In this document: positions 7,753 through 15,492 of the stretch, in pieces
Layout: each line of letters opens with the position of its first letter
Numbering within the stretch: the first letter of the stretch is position 1
Assembly: GCA_951813535.1 (NCBI GenBank)
Contig: OX638345.1
Coordinates: forward strand, 3,712,608 to 3,776,607
Reading direction: 5' to 3'
From: an uncultured Dehalococcoidia bacterium
Lineage (GTDB): Bacteria; Chloroflexota; Dehalococcoidia; Lucifugimonadales; UBA3495
DNA length: 64,000 bases
Position numbers and translations under genes: made by a program
The notes under the pieces: generated by a model
What the model was told of the DNA's origin: nothing
The model's input: only the letters and a program-made list of their open reading frames with translations
The model's database searches: none

Positions 7753-8721
7753 ATGAAAGGCATACGCGCCTACGAAACCGGCAGCCCCGACGTGCTCACA
7801 TACGAGGACATGCCCGAACCCACCGCCGGTCCCGGTGAAGCGGTGGTTGCCATCCGCAACATCGGCGTCAACTACACCGACGTCTCCAGCCGGAAGGGCA
7901 CCAACCCGCCGGCGGCATTCCCGTGGACGCCCGGCCGCGAGGCTTCCGGCGAGGTCATCGCCGTGGGTGACGGCGTCACCGAGGTCAGCGTGGGGGACCG
8001 GGTCGCCTACGCCATGCACACCGGCTCTTACGCCGAGCAGCAGGCGGTCCCCGCGTGGCTGTTGGTCCGCATCCCCGACGAGATGGACTTTGAGACCGGC
8101 GCGGCCACCCTGCTCCAGTGCATGACCGCCCACTTCCTGGTCAACGACATCGTACCGCTGCAAGCCGGCCAGAGCGCGCTGGTCCACGCCGGCGCCGGCG
8201 GCATGGGCCTGCTGCTCATCCAGATGCTGAAGCGCATGGGCCTCCACGTGTACACCACCGTTTCCACTGACGACAAGGCCGCGCTGGCCAGCAACGCCGG
8301 CGCCGACGACGTCATTCTCTACACGCGACAGGACTTCGAGGAAGAGATACGGCGGATGACCGACGGCCAGGGCGTCAAGATCATATACGACGCCGTTGGC
8401 GCGACCACCTTCGAGAAAGGCCTGCGGGTCCTGGGGCGGCGCGGCTGCATGGCGCTCTACGGGCAGGCCGGCGGGCCCGTCGGTCCGGTGGACTCGGGCA
8501 TGCTGCGCAACGGCTCGCTGTTCCTCACCCGCCCCAGCCTGGGCGACTACACCGCCACCCGTGACGAACTGGTGCAACGCGCCGAGGAATGCCTGTCCTG
8601 GGTCCAGTCGGGCCAGATCAGGCTCAAGGTCACCCTCAACCTCCCTCTGGCCGAAGCACCCGAGGCCCACCGCCGCCTGGAGGGCAGGGAGACGACGGGG
8701 AAGATACTGCTGACGCCGTGA
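7753..8721 (+). CDS. NADPH:quinone oxidoreductase-like (zinc-independent MDR family)
   Basis: This 322 aa medium-chain dehydrogenase/reductase resembles QOR (Qor/CryZ). It has the GroES-like N-terminal half with NYTDVSSRKG (residues 37-46) and PGREASGEV, lacks the structural zinc cysteines of alcohol dehydrogenases, and carries the nucleotide-binding stretch VHAGAGGMGLLLIQMLKRMG near residue 145, where the quinone-reductase form AxxGxxG is replaced by AGAGGMG. Reaction is expected to be NADPH-dependent reduction of quinones or enones. It follows the MmgE/PrpD gene by 5 bp and is probably co-expressed. Confidence 0.88.
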   Translation: MKGIRAYETGSPDVLTYEDMPEPTAGPGEAVVAIRNIGVNYTDVSSRKGTNPPAAFPWTPGREASGEVIAVGDGVTEVSVGDRVAYAMHTGSYAEQQAVPAWLLVRIPDEMDFETGAATLLQCMTAHFLVNDIVPLQAGQSALVHAGAGGMGLLLIQMLKRMGLHVYTTVSTDDKAALASNAGADDVILYTRQDFEEEIRRMTDGQGVKIIYDAVGATTFEKGLRVLGRRGCMALYGQAGGPVGPVDSGMLRNGSLFLTRPSLGDYTATRDELVQRAEECLSWVQSGQIRLKVTLNLPLAEAPEAHRRLEGRETTGKILLTP

Positions 8722-8771
8722 TATGCTCGACATAGTCAGTATGCCCACCCATCAGTCGGCCGGAGGAAACC

Positions 8772-9092
8772 ATGCCCGAGGGCGTTCCCTTCCACGAAAA
8801 ACTGCATACGCTCACCGTTGAAGAATTCGGCGAGCAATACTTGTCAATCATCGCCGCCGTGTTCGAGCAGGACGGGAAGGCGATCCTCTTTGACGGCGAC
8901 AAGCCCATCGTGCAGATCACTCGGTATCAGGAAGTACACGACCCACTGCGCGGTTCCCTCAAAGGCCGTGCGCAAATCCATGGCGACATCGTGTCTCCGC
9001 TGCCGCCCGAATGGTACACCTTACGCACCGACCAAGATGAGGAATGGTACGCTCCATACACGAGCCAGGATGATGAGGAGCAGCCTGCTTGA
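8772..9092 (+). CDS. Putative antitoxin of VapC-like module (106 aa)
   Basis: The protein begins with a segment that resembles the N-terminal half of Phd/YefM-type antitoxins (LTVEEFGEQYLSIIAAVFEQDGK... followed by VQITRYQEV), although the match is weak. Its acidic C-terminal tail (QDEEWYAPYTSQDDEEQPA) suits toxin binding. The strongest argument is genetic: the stop codon overlaps the TTG start of a PIN-domain toxin by 4 nt (TTGA), the classic antitoxin-toxin arrangement. GGAGG lies about 5-6 nt before the ATG. Function as antitoxin is inference from position. Confidence 0.65.
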   Translation: MPEGVPFHEKLHTLTVEEFGEQYLSIIAAVFEQDGKAILFDGDKPIVQITRYQEVHDPLRGSLKGRAQIHGDIVSPLPPEWYTLRTDQDEEWYAPYTSQDDEEQPA

Positions 9093-9487
9093 TACTGCCG
9101 GATACGCATACCCTGATCTGGTACACGTCCTTAAATCCCAGGCTAGGCCCACTGGCCGACCGCCGGATACGGGAAGCAATCGCAGATAGGGACGCCGCGT
9201 TCTCGGCTATATCAGTCTGGGAAGTAGCCCTGCTACTGGCGAGACGCCGCCTCACTCTGGACGTAACCGCCCTCCAGTGGCGTCAAAGCCTGCTCGAGGC
9301 AGGGTTGATCGAAATCCCCGTTGACGGCGCAATTGCCGCCCGCTCCGTCAACTTGGCCGATTTCCACGACGACCCGGCAGACCGGATCATCATGGCCACC
9401 GCGCAGGCAGGACACGAACTGATAACGGATGACCGTGACATCCTCAACTGGTCGGGCGAGCTCGATCGCTTTCCGGCCCGCCGTTGA
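9089..9487 (+). CDS. PIN-domain ribonuclease toxin, VapC-like
   Basis: VapC-type toxins are Mg-dependent RNases that block translation. The 132 aa protein shows the PIN acidic residues: Asp in LPDTHTLIW (residue 5), Glu in ISVWEVALL (about residue 45), Asp in DPADRIIMATA (about residue 93) and ITDDRDI after it. The DTHTLIW/WEVALL version is the Sll0205-like PIN subgroup. It starts at TTG within the stop codon of the preceding gene, so translation is probably coupled, keeping toxin below antitoxin. Confidence 0.87.
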   Translation: MILPDTHTLIWYTSLNPRLGPLADRRIREAIADRDAAFSAISVWEVALLLARRRLTLDVTALQWRQSLLEAGLIEIPVDGAIAARSVNLADFHDDPADRIIMATAQAGHELITDDRDILNWSGELDRFPARR

Positions 9488-9544
9488 CGCCCCCAACCGC
9501 CCGCCATACAATTGTTCCCGCACATCCGAATACCCAATTGCCGT

Positions 9545-9778
9545 GAAGGGGACTAGTACGCGTCCAGCGGGGCCTCAGAGAGCCGGGTTAGCTGTGAACC
9601 GGCGCCAGGCGCAGACGCGGAATGGACCCCGGAGCCGCCCGCCGAAAGGCCGCAACCACTCGTTGCCGCGCTGAGTAGGCCGGGCCGTTGGGGCAGCGTT
9701 ACATGCCCACCGAACACCGTATGCAGGGTGGCATTGCAGCCATAAGGCTCGTCCCGCAGGGGACGGGCTTTTTCTTTT
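9545..9778 (+). promoter_or_regulatory. T-box riboswitch, tryptophan-specific, upstream of trpE
   Basis: This leader senses uncharged tRNA-Trp and controls read-through into trpE. Stem I: GGGG 9548-9551 pairs with CCCC 9627-9630, and CGCGTC 9559-9564 with GACGCG 9614-9619, enclosing an internal loop with AGTA (9555-9558) opposite GAATGGA (9620-9626). The specifier codon is TGG (Trp) at 9623-9625. A CAGAGAGCCGG stretch fits the conserved distal part of stem I. The T-box itself, AGGGTGGCA, is at about 9725-9733; its TGGC bulge would pair with GCCA, and tRNA-Trp has discriminator G. The terminator hairpin follows at 9747-9768. This also accounts for the 325 bp gene-free stretch before trpE. Confidence 0.92.
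9747..9778 (+). terminator. Rho-independent terminator of the T-box leader
   Basis: GCTCGTCCC pairs with GGGACGGGC (9 bp, one G-T) around a GCAG loop, followed by TTTTTCTTTT. The left arm overlaps the antiterminator side of the T-box, giving mutually exclusive structures. Confidence 0.9.
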
Positions 9779-9812
9779 GTCGTTGCCGCCCATCACATCT
9801 GGAAATCACACC

Positions 9813-11273
9813 ATGACAATGTATTACCCCACTCTTGATCAGGTCCGCGCGCTGGCCGGCCAGGGCAACCTCTGCCCGATATACCGCACCATCAACGCCG
9901 ACCTGGAAACCCCCGTGTCGGCCTACCTCAAGGTGGCGCGCCCGCCCTACTCCTTCCTGCTGGAGTCGGTGGCCGGCGGCGAGCGCATCGGCCGATACAG
10001 CTTCATCGGCACCGAGCCCTACGACGTTTTCAGCACCGGCGCCGATCAACCATCCGGCGCGGTGGACCCGCTGACCCTGGTTCAGGGCGAAATGGACACC
10101 TTCCAGCTGATACCCGTGGAGGGTCTGCCGCCTTTCCACGGGGGCGGCGTGGGTTATGTCGCCTACGACGCCGTTCACTACTTCGAGCCTCGCGTCCCCA
10201 TGCCGGAGGCTGACCCCCAGGGTTTGCCCGAGTCGGTCTTCATGTTCACCGACACGCTGCTGGTGTTCGACCACCTGCGCCACGACATCAAGGTGGTCAG
10301 CCACGCCCGGCTGGACGGCGGTGACATTGCCGAGGCGTATGCAGCGGCCACCGCCAAGATCGAGCGCATGGTGGACCGCCTCTCCCGCCCGCTGGAATTG
10401 CCGGCGGAACTTCTTGCCCAGCCGGCGCTGCCCGCCTCCGCCGGAACCGAGTCCAACTTCACCGTGCCCGAGTACGAAGCGGCGATCGAAAAGTGCATCG
10501 AGTACATCTACGCCGGCGACGTCATCCAGGTGGTGAACTCCCAGCGGTTCAGCCGGCGCACCGAAGCGCACCCTTTCCAAGTGTACCGCGCCCTGCGCGG
10601 CAGCAACCCGTCGCCCTACATGTACTACCTGGACCTGAACGGTTTCCAGATCGTCGGAGCTGCCATCGAGACGGTGGCCACCGTCCACGATGGCGCTGTG
10701 GCCACGCACCCTATCGCCGGCACCCGTCCGCGCGGTCAGACACCGGCCGAGGACCTGGCCCTGGAGGAGGAACTGAAGGGCAGCGAGAAGCAGCAGGCCG
10801 AACACATCATGCTGCTGGACCTGGGCAGAAACGACATCGGCCGCGTGAGCGTTCCCGGCACGGTGAAGGTCACCCAGTACATGGACGTGGAGCGATTCTC
10901 CCACGTCATGCACCTGGTGTCCCACGTCGAGGGTGAACTGCGGTCCGACATGACCCCCTACGATGCGCTGCGCGCCTGCTTCCCCGCCGGCACCGTCTCC
11001 GGCGCGCCCAAGATCCGCGCCATGGAGATCATCGCCGAGATAGAGCAGGAGCGGCGCGGGCCCTACGGCGGCGCGGTGGCCTACTTCAGCTACAACGGCA
11101 ACATGGACACCGCCCTGGTTCTGCGCACCGGCATCTTCAAGGATGGCGTCATGTACGTGCAGGCCGGCGGCGGTGTGGTCGCGGACAGCGTGGCCGAGGA
11201 CGAGTACATGGAGACTCGCCACAAGTCGGGCGCCATGATGCGCGCCATTGACGTAGCCGAGGGGGCCGTCTAA
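9813..11273 (+). CDS. trpE: Anthranilate synthase component I
   Basis: TrpE makes anthranilate from chorismate with ammonia supplied by TrpG, the first step of tryptophan synthesis. The 486 aa protein has the N-terminal regulatory domain with the LLES feedback motif near residue 50 (inside FLLESVAGGE) and the chorismate-binding core: AGDVIQVVNSQRFSR, PIAGTRPRG, DLGRNDIGRVS and the signature CFPAGTVSGAPKIRAMEI. ATG 9813 is preferred over an in-frame upstream TTG that falls in the terminator of the T-box. A Trp T-box directly upstream confirms the role and indicates induction by tRNA-Trp starvation. Confidence 0.96.
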   Translation: MTMYYPTLDQVRALAGQGNLCPIYRTINADLETPVSAYLKVARPPYSFLLESVAGGERIGRYSFIGTEPYDVFSTGADQPSGAVDPLTLVQGEMDTFQLIPVEGLPPFHGGGVGYVAYDAVHYFEPRVPMPEADPQGLPESVFMFTDTLLVFDHLRHDIKVVSHARLDGGDIAEAYAAATAKIERMVDRLSRPLELPAELLAQPALPASAGTESNFTVPEYEAAIEKCIEYIYAGDVIQVVNSQRFSRRTEAHPFQVYRALRGSNPSPYMYYLDLNGFQIVGAAIETVATVHDGAVATHPIAGTRPRGQTPAEDLALEEELKGSEKQQAEHIMLLDLGRNDIGRVSVPGTVKVTQYMDVERFSHVMHLVSHVEGELRSDMTPYDALRACFPAGTVSGAPKIRAMEIIAEIEQERRGPYGGAVAYFSYNGNMDTALVLRTGIFKDGVMYVQAGGGVVADSVAEDEYMETRHKSGAMMRAIDVAEGAV

Positions 11274-11330
11274 CGTCCTGTCGTCCCGTCAATCCTGTCC
11301 ATCCATGCAAAACCAACCCGCGAGGTCGCA

Positions 11331-11771
11331 ATGCTCAAATCATTCTTCCACACCGGTTTCATTGTCAAAGACCTGGAGGCAGCTGTCGCCTTCTACTCCG
11401 ACGTGCTGGGCCTGAACCTGACCATGCGCACCGAGCGCACCGGCGAGTTCCCAACCACCCTGCTGGGCTTCCCTGATACTCACATCAGGGGCGCGTTCTT
11501 CGACATGGGCGACGGCCACCAGCTGGAGCTCATCCAGTACATCAACCCCGAGGGCGGGTACGCCGATTTCGACAAGAACGACGTGCGCGCTGCCCACCTG
11601 GCCTTTCACGTCGAGGATATCGACGCCTTCTACGAGAACACCCGCAACCGTGGCCTCAGCTACCCCACGCCGCCGGTGCCGATGTACGACGACGCCGGCA
11701 ACATGGTGCGCAAGGCCTCCTACTGCCAGGACCCCGACGGCAACTGGCTGGAACTGGTGGAACTGTACTGA
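11331..11771 (+). CDS. VOC family (glyoxalase-like) metalloenzyme
   Basis: The 146 aa protein consists of two beta-alpha-beta-beta-beta modules typical of the vicinal oxygen chelate fold. Likely metal ligands are His in FFHTGFIVKD (about residue 7), Glu in HQLELIQY (about residue 64), His in RAAHLAFHVED (about residue 87-91) and Glu in GNWLELVELY (about residue 141). The substrate is unknown; methylmalonyl-CoA epimerase and lactoylglutathione lyase are the nearest well-known types. It lies between trpE and trpG and is likely transcribed under the same T-box, which is unusual for this family. Confidence 0.85.
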   Translation: MLKSFFHTGFIVKDLEAAVAFYSDVLGLNLTMRTERTGEFPTTLLGFPDTHIRGAFFDMGDGHQLELIQYINPEGGYADFDKNDVRAAHLAFHVEDIDAFYENTRNRGLSYPTPPVPMYDDAGNMVRKASYCQDPDGNWLELVELY

Positions 11772-11777
11772 CCCAAA

Positions 11778-11808
11778 CCGTCATTCTGGCGAAAGCCGGA
11801 ATCCAGAG
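11778..11808. repeat. REP-like palindrome with GAAA loop
   Basis: TTCTGGC-GAAA-GCCGGAA forms a 7 bp hairpin capped by a GNRA tetraloop, within a CGTCATT...ATCCAGAG context. Sequences of this form are dispersed intergenic palindromes in many bacteria. Here it sits between the VOC gene and trpG and might stabilise or separate the transcript. Confidence 0.6.
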
Positions 11809-11816
11809 AGCTAACT

Positions 11817-12404
11817 ATGCTGCTGCTGATCGACAACTACGACAGCTTCACCTACAACCTCTACCAGTACCTGTGCGAACTGGGCGCCGAGGTTGAGGTG
11901 ATCCGCAACGACAAGACCACCATCGAGGACATTGAGGCGATGCGGCCGGAAGGCATCGTGGTGTCCCCCGGCCCCTGCACCCCCCGGGAGGCAGGGATCT
12001 CCAACGACGTGATCCGGCACTTTGGCCCGAAACTGCCCGTGCTGGGCGTGTGCCTCGGCCACCAGTGCATCGGCGACGCCTACGGCGCGACGGTGGACCG
12101 CGCCGGCGAGATACGGCACGGCAAGACCTCGATGATCCACCACGACGGGAAGGGAGTGTTCGCCGGCCTACCCAACCCGTTTGAGGGCATCCGCTACCAC
12201 AGCCTGGTGATCTACCCCGAGACGGTGCCCGACTTCCTGGAAGTGACCGCGTGGACGGACAACGGCCTCATCATGGGCGTGCGCCACAAGGAGCTACCGG
12301 TGGAGGGCATCCAGTTCCACCCCGAATCGATAATGACGCTGGTCGGACACGACCTGCTGCGCAACTACCTGCTGCAGGTGGAGGAGTTTCACCGCCCGGC
12401 GTGA
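11817..12404 (+). CDS. trpG: Anthranilate synthase component II (glutamine amidotransferase)
   Basis: TrpG releases ammonia from glutamine and passes it to TrpE. The 195 aa class I amidotransferase begins MLLLIDNYDSFTYNLYQYL, has the oxyanion-strand motif VSPGPCTPREAGIS, and the catalytic triad: Cys in GVCLGHQCIG (about residue 79), with His and Glu in GIQFHPESIMT (about residues 169 and 171). TrpG and PabA are hard to tell apart, but linkage to T-box-controlled trpE argues for tryptophan synthesis, possibly with dual use. The other trp genes are not in this window. Confidence 0.94.
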   Translation: MLLLIDNYDSFTYNLYQYLCELGAEVEVIRNDKTTIEDIEAMRPEGIVVSPGPCTPREAGISNDVIRHFGPKLPVLGVCLGHQCIGDAYGATVDRAGEIRHGKTSMIHHDGKGVFAGLPNPFEGIRYHSLVIYPETVPDFLEVTAWTDNGLIMGVRHKELPVEGIQFHPESIMTLVGHDLLRNYLLQVEEFHRPA

Positions 12405-12424
12405 GCGCTGGACTGCAGGGCGGA

Positions 12425-12814
12425 TCAGCTGATCTCGGCCGTTGCCTCGATCTCCACGTCCAGGCCGGCCTCGGCCAGCCCCGTGATCTCAATCAGGGTG
12501 TTGGCCGGATACGCGCCCTCGAAGAACTCGACCCACAGCGCTTCCTGGGTTTCGCGCGCCTCGCGCCAGGCCGGGATACTGGTCACGAAGGTCGTGATCT
12601 TCACGATGTCGGACGGCTGCCCACCCTCGGCGCGCACGATTTGCGCGATGCGGTCCAGGGTCACGCGGGTTTGTTCCATCAGGGACTTGCCCTGAGCATC
12701 GGTGCCGCGCGCGGTGCAGCCGGCGATGAACAGCCAGTTGCCGGTGCGAACCGTCCGGCTGAACGTGGGCCCGGACGGCGCGATGTTGGGATGATTGTTC
12801 CTGGTTTTTTCCAT
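12425..12814 (-). CDS. RidA family (YjgF/YER057c) protein
   Basis: RidA proteins hydrolyse reactive enamine/imine intermediates or act as related deaminases. The 129 aa length and the segments VRTGNWLFIAGCTARG, QTRVTLDRIAQIVRAEG, DIVKITTFVT and ANTLIEITGLAEAGLDVEIEATA match the family fold. The family's Arg in the R(V/A)-type C-terminal position appears to be replaced around NTLIEITGL, so activity as a canonical imine deaminase is uncertain. It is convergent with trpG. Confidence 0.85.
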   Translation of the reverse strand: MEKTRNNHPNIAPSGPTFSRTVRTGNWLFIAGCTARGTDAQGKSLMEQTRVTLDRIAQIVRAEGGQPSDIVKITTFVTSIPAWREARETQEALWVEFFEGAYPANTLIEITGLAEAGLDVEIEATAEIS

Positions 12815-12876
12815 TGCTGTCCTCCCAGTCGATGCGGGTTCGCTTGATTCGCCGTCGAGGGGATGCGCTTACCCAA

Positions 12877-12905
12877 CGAGATTGCCGCGCTTCGCTCGCA
12901 GTGAC
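12877..12905. repeat. Dispersed palindromic repeat (GCTTCGCTCGC type)
   Basis: The sequence CGAGATTGCCGCGCTTCGCTCGCAGTGACG resembles, in parts, the widespread intergenic repeat whose core is GCGAGCGAAGC flanked by GTCATT and CAATCTC. It lies in the spacer between the RidA gene and the LLM oxidoreductase gene. No coding function is seen. Confidence 0.55.
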
Positions 12906-12924
12906 GTTTTGCAGCGCGACGATT

Positions 12925-13980
12925 TCAGGCGTCACGGAACTTCGGCATCACCTGCTCTGCCAGGAGCTTCAGTGACCGGCGTGTTGCCTCGGGCGGCATC
13001 AGTCCCCGGTTGGTCAGCATCAGGTTCCGGATGCCGGCGCTTCGCATCTGGTCCAGTTGCTCGGCCACGCGGCGCGGGCTGCCCACCAGGTTCTCCGCCG
13101 CGTCCGGATCCGGGCGCTGGGCGTACCCTTCCTTGGGCGTTGGCGGAACCTGCCGCGACATCGGGAATTCCTTCGGGTTCCATTGGTCCCGATACGCCTG
13201 GATGGTCGAGAAGGCTTGGTAGTTGGCCGGAATGAACTCATCCAGCGCCTGGTCATCGCTCTCGGCCACATGCATCTCGCGCCACACCCAGATCTGATCC
13301 AGGTTGCGCTCGATGGCTTCCTCGCTGAACCCCGCCTCGGCCATGGTGTCGCGGTAGAACGCGATGTCGGCGGCGGTGCTGTTGGTGGAGCGGCCGCGCA
13401 GCAGGATCGGCCGGCCGATGCGCGCCATCTCCATGATCGATTCGCGGTTGATGCAGGCGCGCGCCAGCGGAGGATGGGGTTTCTGGTAAGGCCTCGGGCG
13501 CACCGACGGAAACGCCACCTGGTAATGCTCGCCGTCGAAGTGAACGTCATCCTGCGTCCACGCCGTGACCATCAGTTCCTCGGCCTCCTCCATTTGGGCC
13601 GACCCCAGCGCGGGGTCGGTGCCGAAGCCGATGTACTCGAAGGCGTTGTAGTTGGAGCCCTTGGCGGTGCCCACCACCAACCGGCCTTCACTCAGGTTGT
13701 CCAGCAGCGCGGTTTGCATCGCCACGCGCACCGGATTGTGCAAGGGAAGCTCGATGATGCCGAAGCCCAGCAGGACCCGGCTGGTTTTCACGGCCACCGC
13801 GCTGGCGAACACCAGCGGGTCGCCGTAGACGCACTCGCCGGTGAAGTAGTGCTCGGCGAACCAGATGGCGTCGTAACCCAACTCTTCGACCAATACCGCC
13901 TCGTCCAGGCATTCCTGGATGGCGACATCATCGCGCGAGTCGTCGAACTTCATGGGGTAGAAAAAATGGCCGAAGCGCAT
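12925..13980 (-). CDS. LLM class flavin-dependent monooxygenase
   Basis: The 351 aa protein belongs to the bacterial-luciferase-like TIM-barrel family using FMN or F420. Family segments are YDAIWFAEHYFTGECV (near residue 36), KTSRVLLGFGIIELPLHNPVRVA (near residue 66), DNLSEGRLVVGTAKGSNYNAFEY (near residue 93) and the C-terminal GSPRRVAEQLDQM. The luciferase-like NEHH-type motif is AEHYF here. The substrate is unknown. It is one of three distant LLM paralogs in this window; expansion of such monooxygenases is known in SAR202 Chloroflexota. It is transcribed away from the downstream RidA gene spacer and appears monocistronic. Confidence 0.88.
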   Translation of the reverse strand: MRFGHFFYPMKFDDSRDDVAIQECLDEAVLVEELGYDAIWFAEHYFTGECVYGDPLVFASAVAVKTSRVLLGFGIIELPLHNPVRVAMQTALLDNLSEGRLVVGTAKGSNYNAFEYIGFGTDPALGSAQMEEAEELMVTAWTQDDVHFDGEHYQVAFPSVRPRPYQKPHPPLARACINRESIMEMARIGRPILLRGRSTNSTAADIAFYRDTMAEAGFSEEAIERNLDQIWVWREMHVAESDDQALDEFIPANYQAFSTIQAYRDQWNPKEFPMSRQVPPTPKEGYAQRPDPDAAENLVGSPRRVAEQLDQMRSAGIRNLMLTNRGLMPPEATRRSLKLLAEQVMPKFRDA

Positions 13981-14058
13981 GGTTGCACCGTAACAGCAGT
14001 GGGAGTTCGCGGATTATAGCACCGAGTGTTTCGCGGGCCCCGACACCGGACAAAGTAA

Positions 14059-14097
14059 GGGCGGACGGCGCTCCTCAACCGGGAATACCGTCCGCCC
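14059..14097 (-). terminator. Hairpin terminator after the lipoprotein gene
   Basis: A perfect 10 bp stem GGGCGGACGG/CCGTCCGCCC with a 19 nt loop lies 48 bp downstream of the minus-strand lipoprotein gene and is followed by the moderately T-rich TTACTTTGT. The weak T tract makes it a probable rather than a certain terminator. Confidence 0.6.
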
Positions 14098-14145
14098 ATT
14101 GACCTCGTCGTTGTGGGGCGCTCTTGAGCCGCCATTACTTTACGA

Positions 14146-15489
14146 TCAGAAGCGGTTTTCCAGCTCCATGATGATGATGTCCGCATCGCTGCGGCGGGTG
14201 TCGCTCATGATGCGCGCCCGGTCGACGGCCCGCAGGGCGTCCAGGGTGAACGGTTGCCAGGTGTCGCGCAGGCTCCGGAAGGCCTGTTCCTCGCCTTCGA
14301 CCGCGTCCACCAGCAAGCGATGGACGGGCTCCAGATGGCCGGACTTGGGGAGGCCGCGCACGCTGTCGCCGACGGCGTCCACGTTGGAACTGAACTCGGT
14401 GAGCGACTCCAGCACCTCGAGCCGGTCGCATCCGCCGTCGTCGGCCCGCCACCGGTTGTATCCAGAGTGGAACCTGTCCCACGTCTGCAGCAGTTGATCG
14501 TACTCAAGCTCAAAGAGGGTGATGTCAGCCAGGGCGTCGGCGGTGTCCTCGACGGACAAGTCGTCCAGCACGTCGGCCAGATTCTCCGATGCTTCCTCGG
14601 TGGCCTTGACGGTGGCGTCGATCTTTTTGAAGTCGGGCAGCTTGGCGTCATCGCCCTCGCCGGCATCTTCAACGGAGGCTTCGAAAGCGTCAACCTCGGC
14701 CTTCGCCGCTTTTTCGAGGGCCCGGACCGCGTCCTTGCCGCCCTTCAGGGACGGCAGTTCATCGATGGTGTCAACGATCTCTTCAACCTGCTTGGTCAGC
14801 GCTTCGAGGCCGTCGACGACCTCGGCAACTTCGTCGTCGTCCGCGCCGTCGCTGAGCTTGTTGTACTCGGAGTGGGCATCCTCCAGGTCCTGCTCGATGG
14901 CTTCAAAGGCTCCGGTGAATTCTTCGATTTCTTCGGGATCAGCGGCATCTTCCAGCGCGGCGCGGAGCTCAAGCGCCATGTCCTTGGCCTCGCGCTGCGC
15001 CTGGGATGCCATGTTGCGCTGGTTTTCGACGTTTTCGAACAGGGAGACGTTGCCAGGCTGCCAGCGGTCGCGGAGCTGCCGGAAAGCGGCTTCCTCGTTT
15101 TCCGCCGCCGTGATCAGCTTGTCGGCGAACTCTCCGGTGGTCTTGGTCCGGGTCAGGTCTCGCGCATCCTCGGTGACGTCGTTGAACTCGATGGCAAACT
15201 CGCTCAGGGCCTCGGTCATCGTGGTGGGATGGCACATGGTCAGGTCGGCGCGCCACTGGTCAAAGTCGTCGTGTACCAGGTCCCACGCCTCGTCGATGCT
15301 CTGGCGCTGCTCGTTGAAGTCGGCGAGCGGGGGCGGTTCCATCGCGGGGGCCCGGGTCTCCATTGCCTCCGGAGCGGAACTTGGAGGAGCAGCCTCCGGT
15401 TCCTGTGCTGCCGGGGCGGTGCATGCGATCATCGCGAACAATGCCAGCGCCGGAACGAGCGGGATCAGCCGTTTGGATATGGTTTTCAT
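14146..15489 (-). CDS. Putative lipoprotein with N/C-terminal internal duplication and acidic coiled-coil centre
   Basis: No named family is recognised. Residues 1-23 form a signal peptide with lipobox FAMIAC (Cys23), so the protein is membrane anchored outside the cell, followed by a Pro/Ala/Glu-rich linker. Residues about 65-175 and 330-447 are homologous to each other: both have W-x6-8-F/Y-x2-WRAD, a Cys soon after, and later an E-x-EE-x-AF-R-x-LRD-x-WQP motif. The central region is strongly acidic and helical (DDDEVAEVVDGLEAL, KAAKAEVDAFEA), suggesting a coiled coil. It is the last gene of a run with the DUF4350-like protein and the SppA-like protease. Confidence 0.75.
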   Translation of the reverse strand: MKTISKRLIPLVPALALFAMIACTAPAAQEPEAAPPSSAPEAMETRAPAMEPPPLADFNEQRQSIDEAWDLVHDDFDQWRADLTMCHPTTMTEALSEFAIEFNDVTEDARDLTRTKTTGEFADKLITAAENEEAAFRQLRDRWQPGNVSLFENVENQRNMASQAQREAKDMALELRAALEDAADPEEIEEFTGAFEAIEQDLEDAHSEYNKLSDGADDDEVAEVVDGLEALTKQVEEIVDTIDELPSLKGGKDAVRALEKAAKAEVDAFEASVEDAGEGDDAKLPDFKKIDATVKATEEASENLADVLDDLSVEDTADALADITLFELEYDQLLQTWDRFHSGYNRWRADDGGCDRLEVLESLTEFSSNVDAVGDSVRGLPKSGHLEPVHRLLVDAVEGEEQAFRSLRDTWQPFTLDALRAVDRARIMSDTRRSDADIIIMELENRF

Positions 15490-15492
15490 GTA

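Noticed and set aside
9429-9674. Plus-strand open frame of 81 codons before trpE
   Set aside because: It overlaps the VapC-like gene end and the T-box leader; the RNA structure explains the sequence.
9777-9812. Upstream TTG start extending TrpE by 12 residues
   Set aside because: It lies at the T tract of the leader terminator and is not conserved; ATG 9813 is the plausible start.
12251-12847. Plus-strand ORF of 198 codons over trpG end and RidA gene
   Set aside because: It is antisense to the RidA gene and in a shifted frame of trpG with no conserved motifs.
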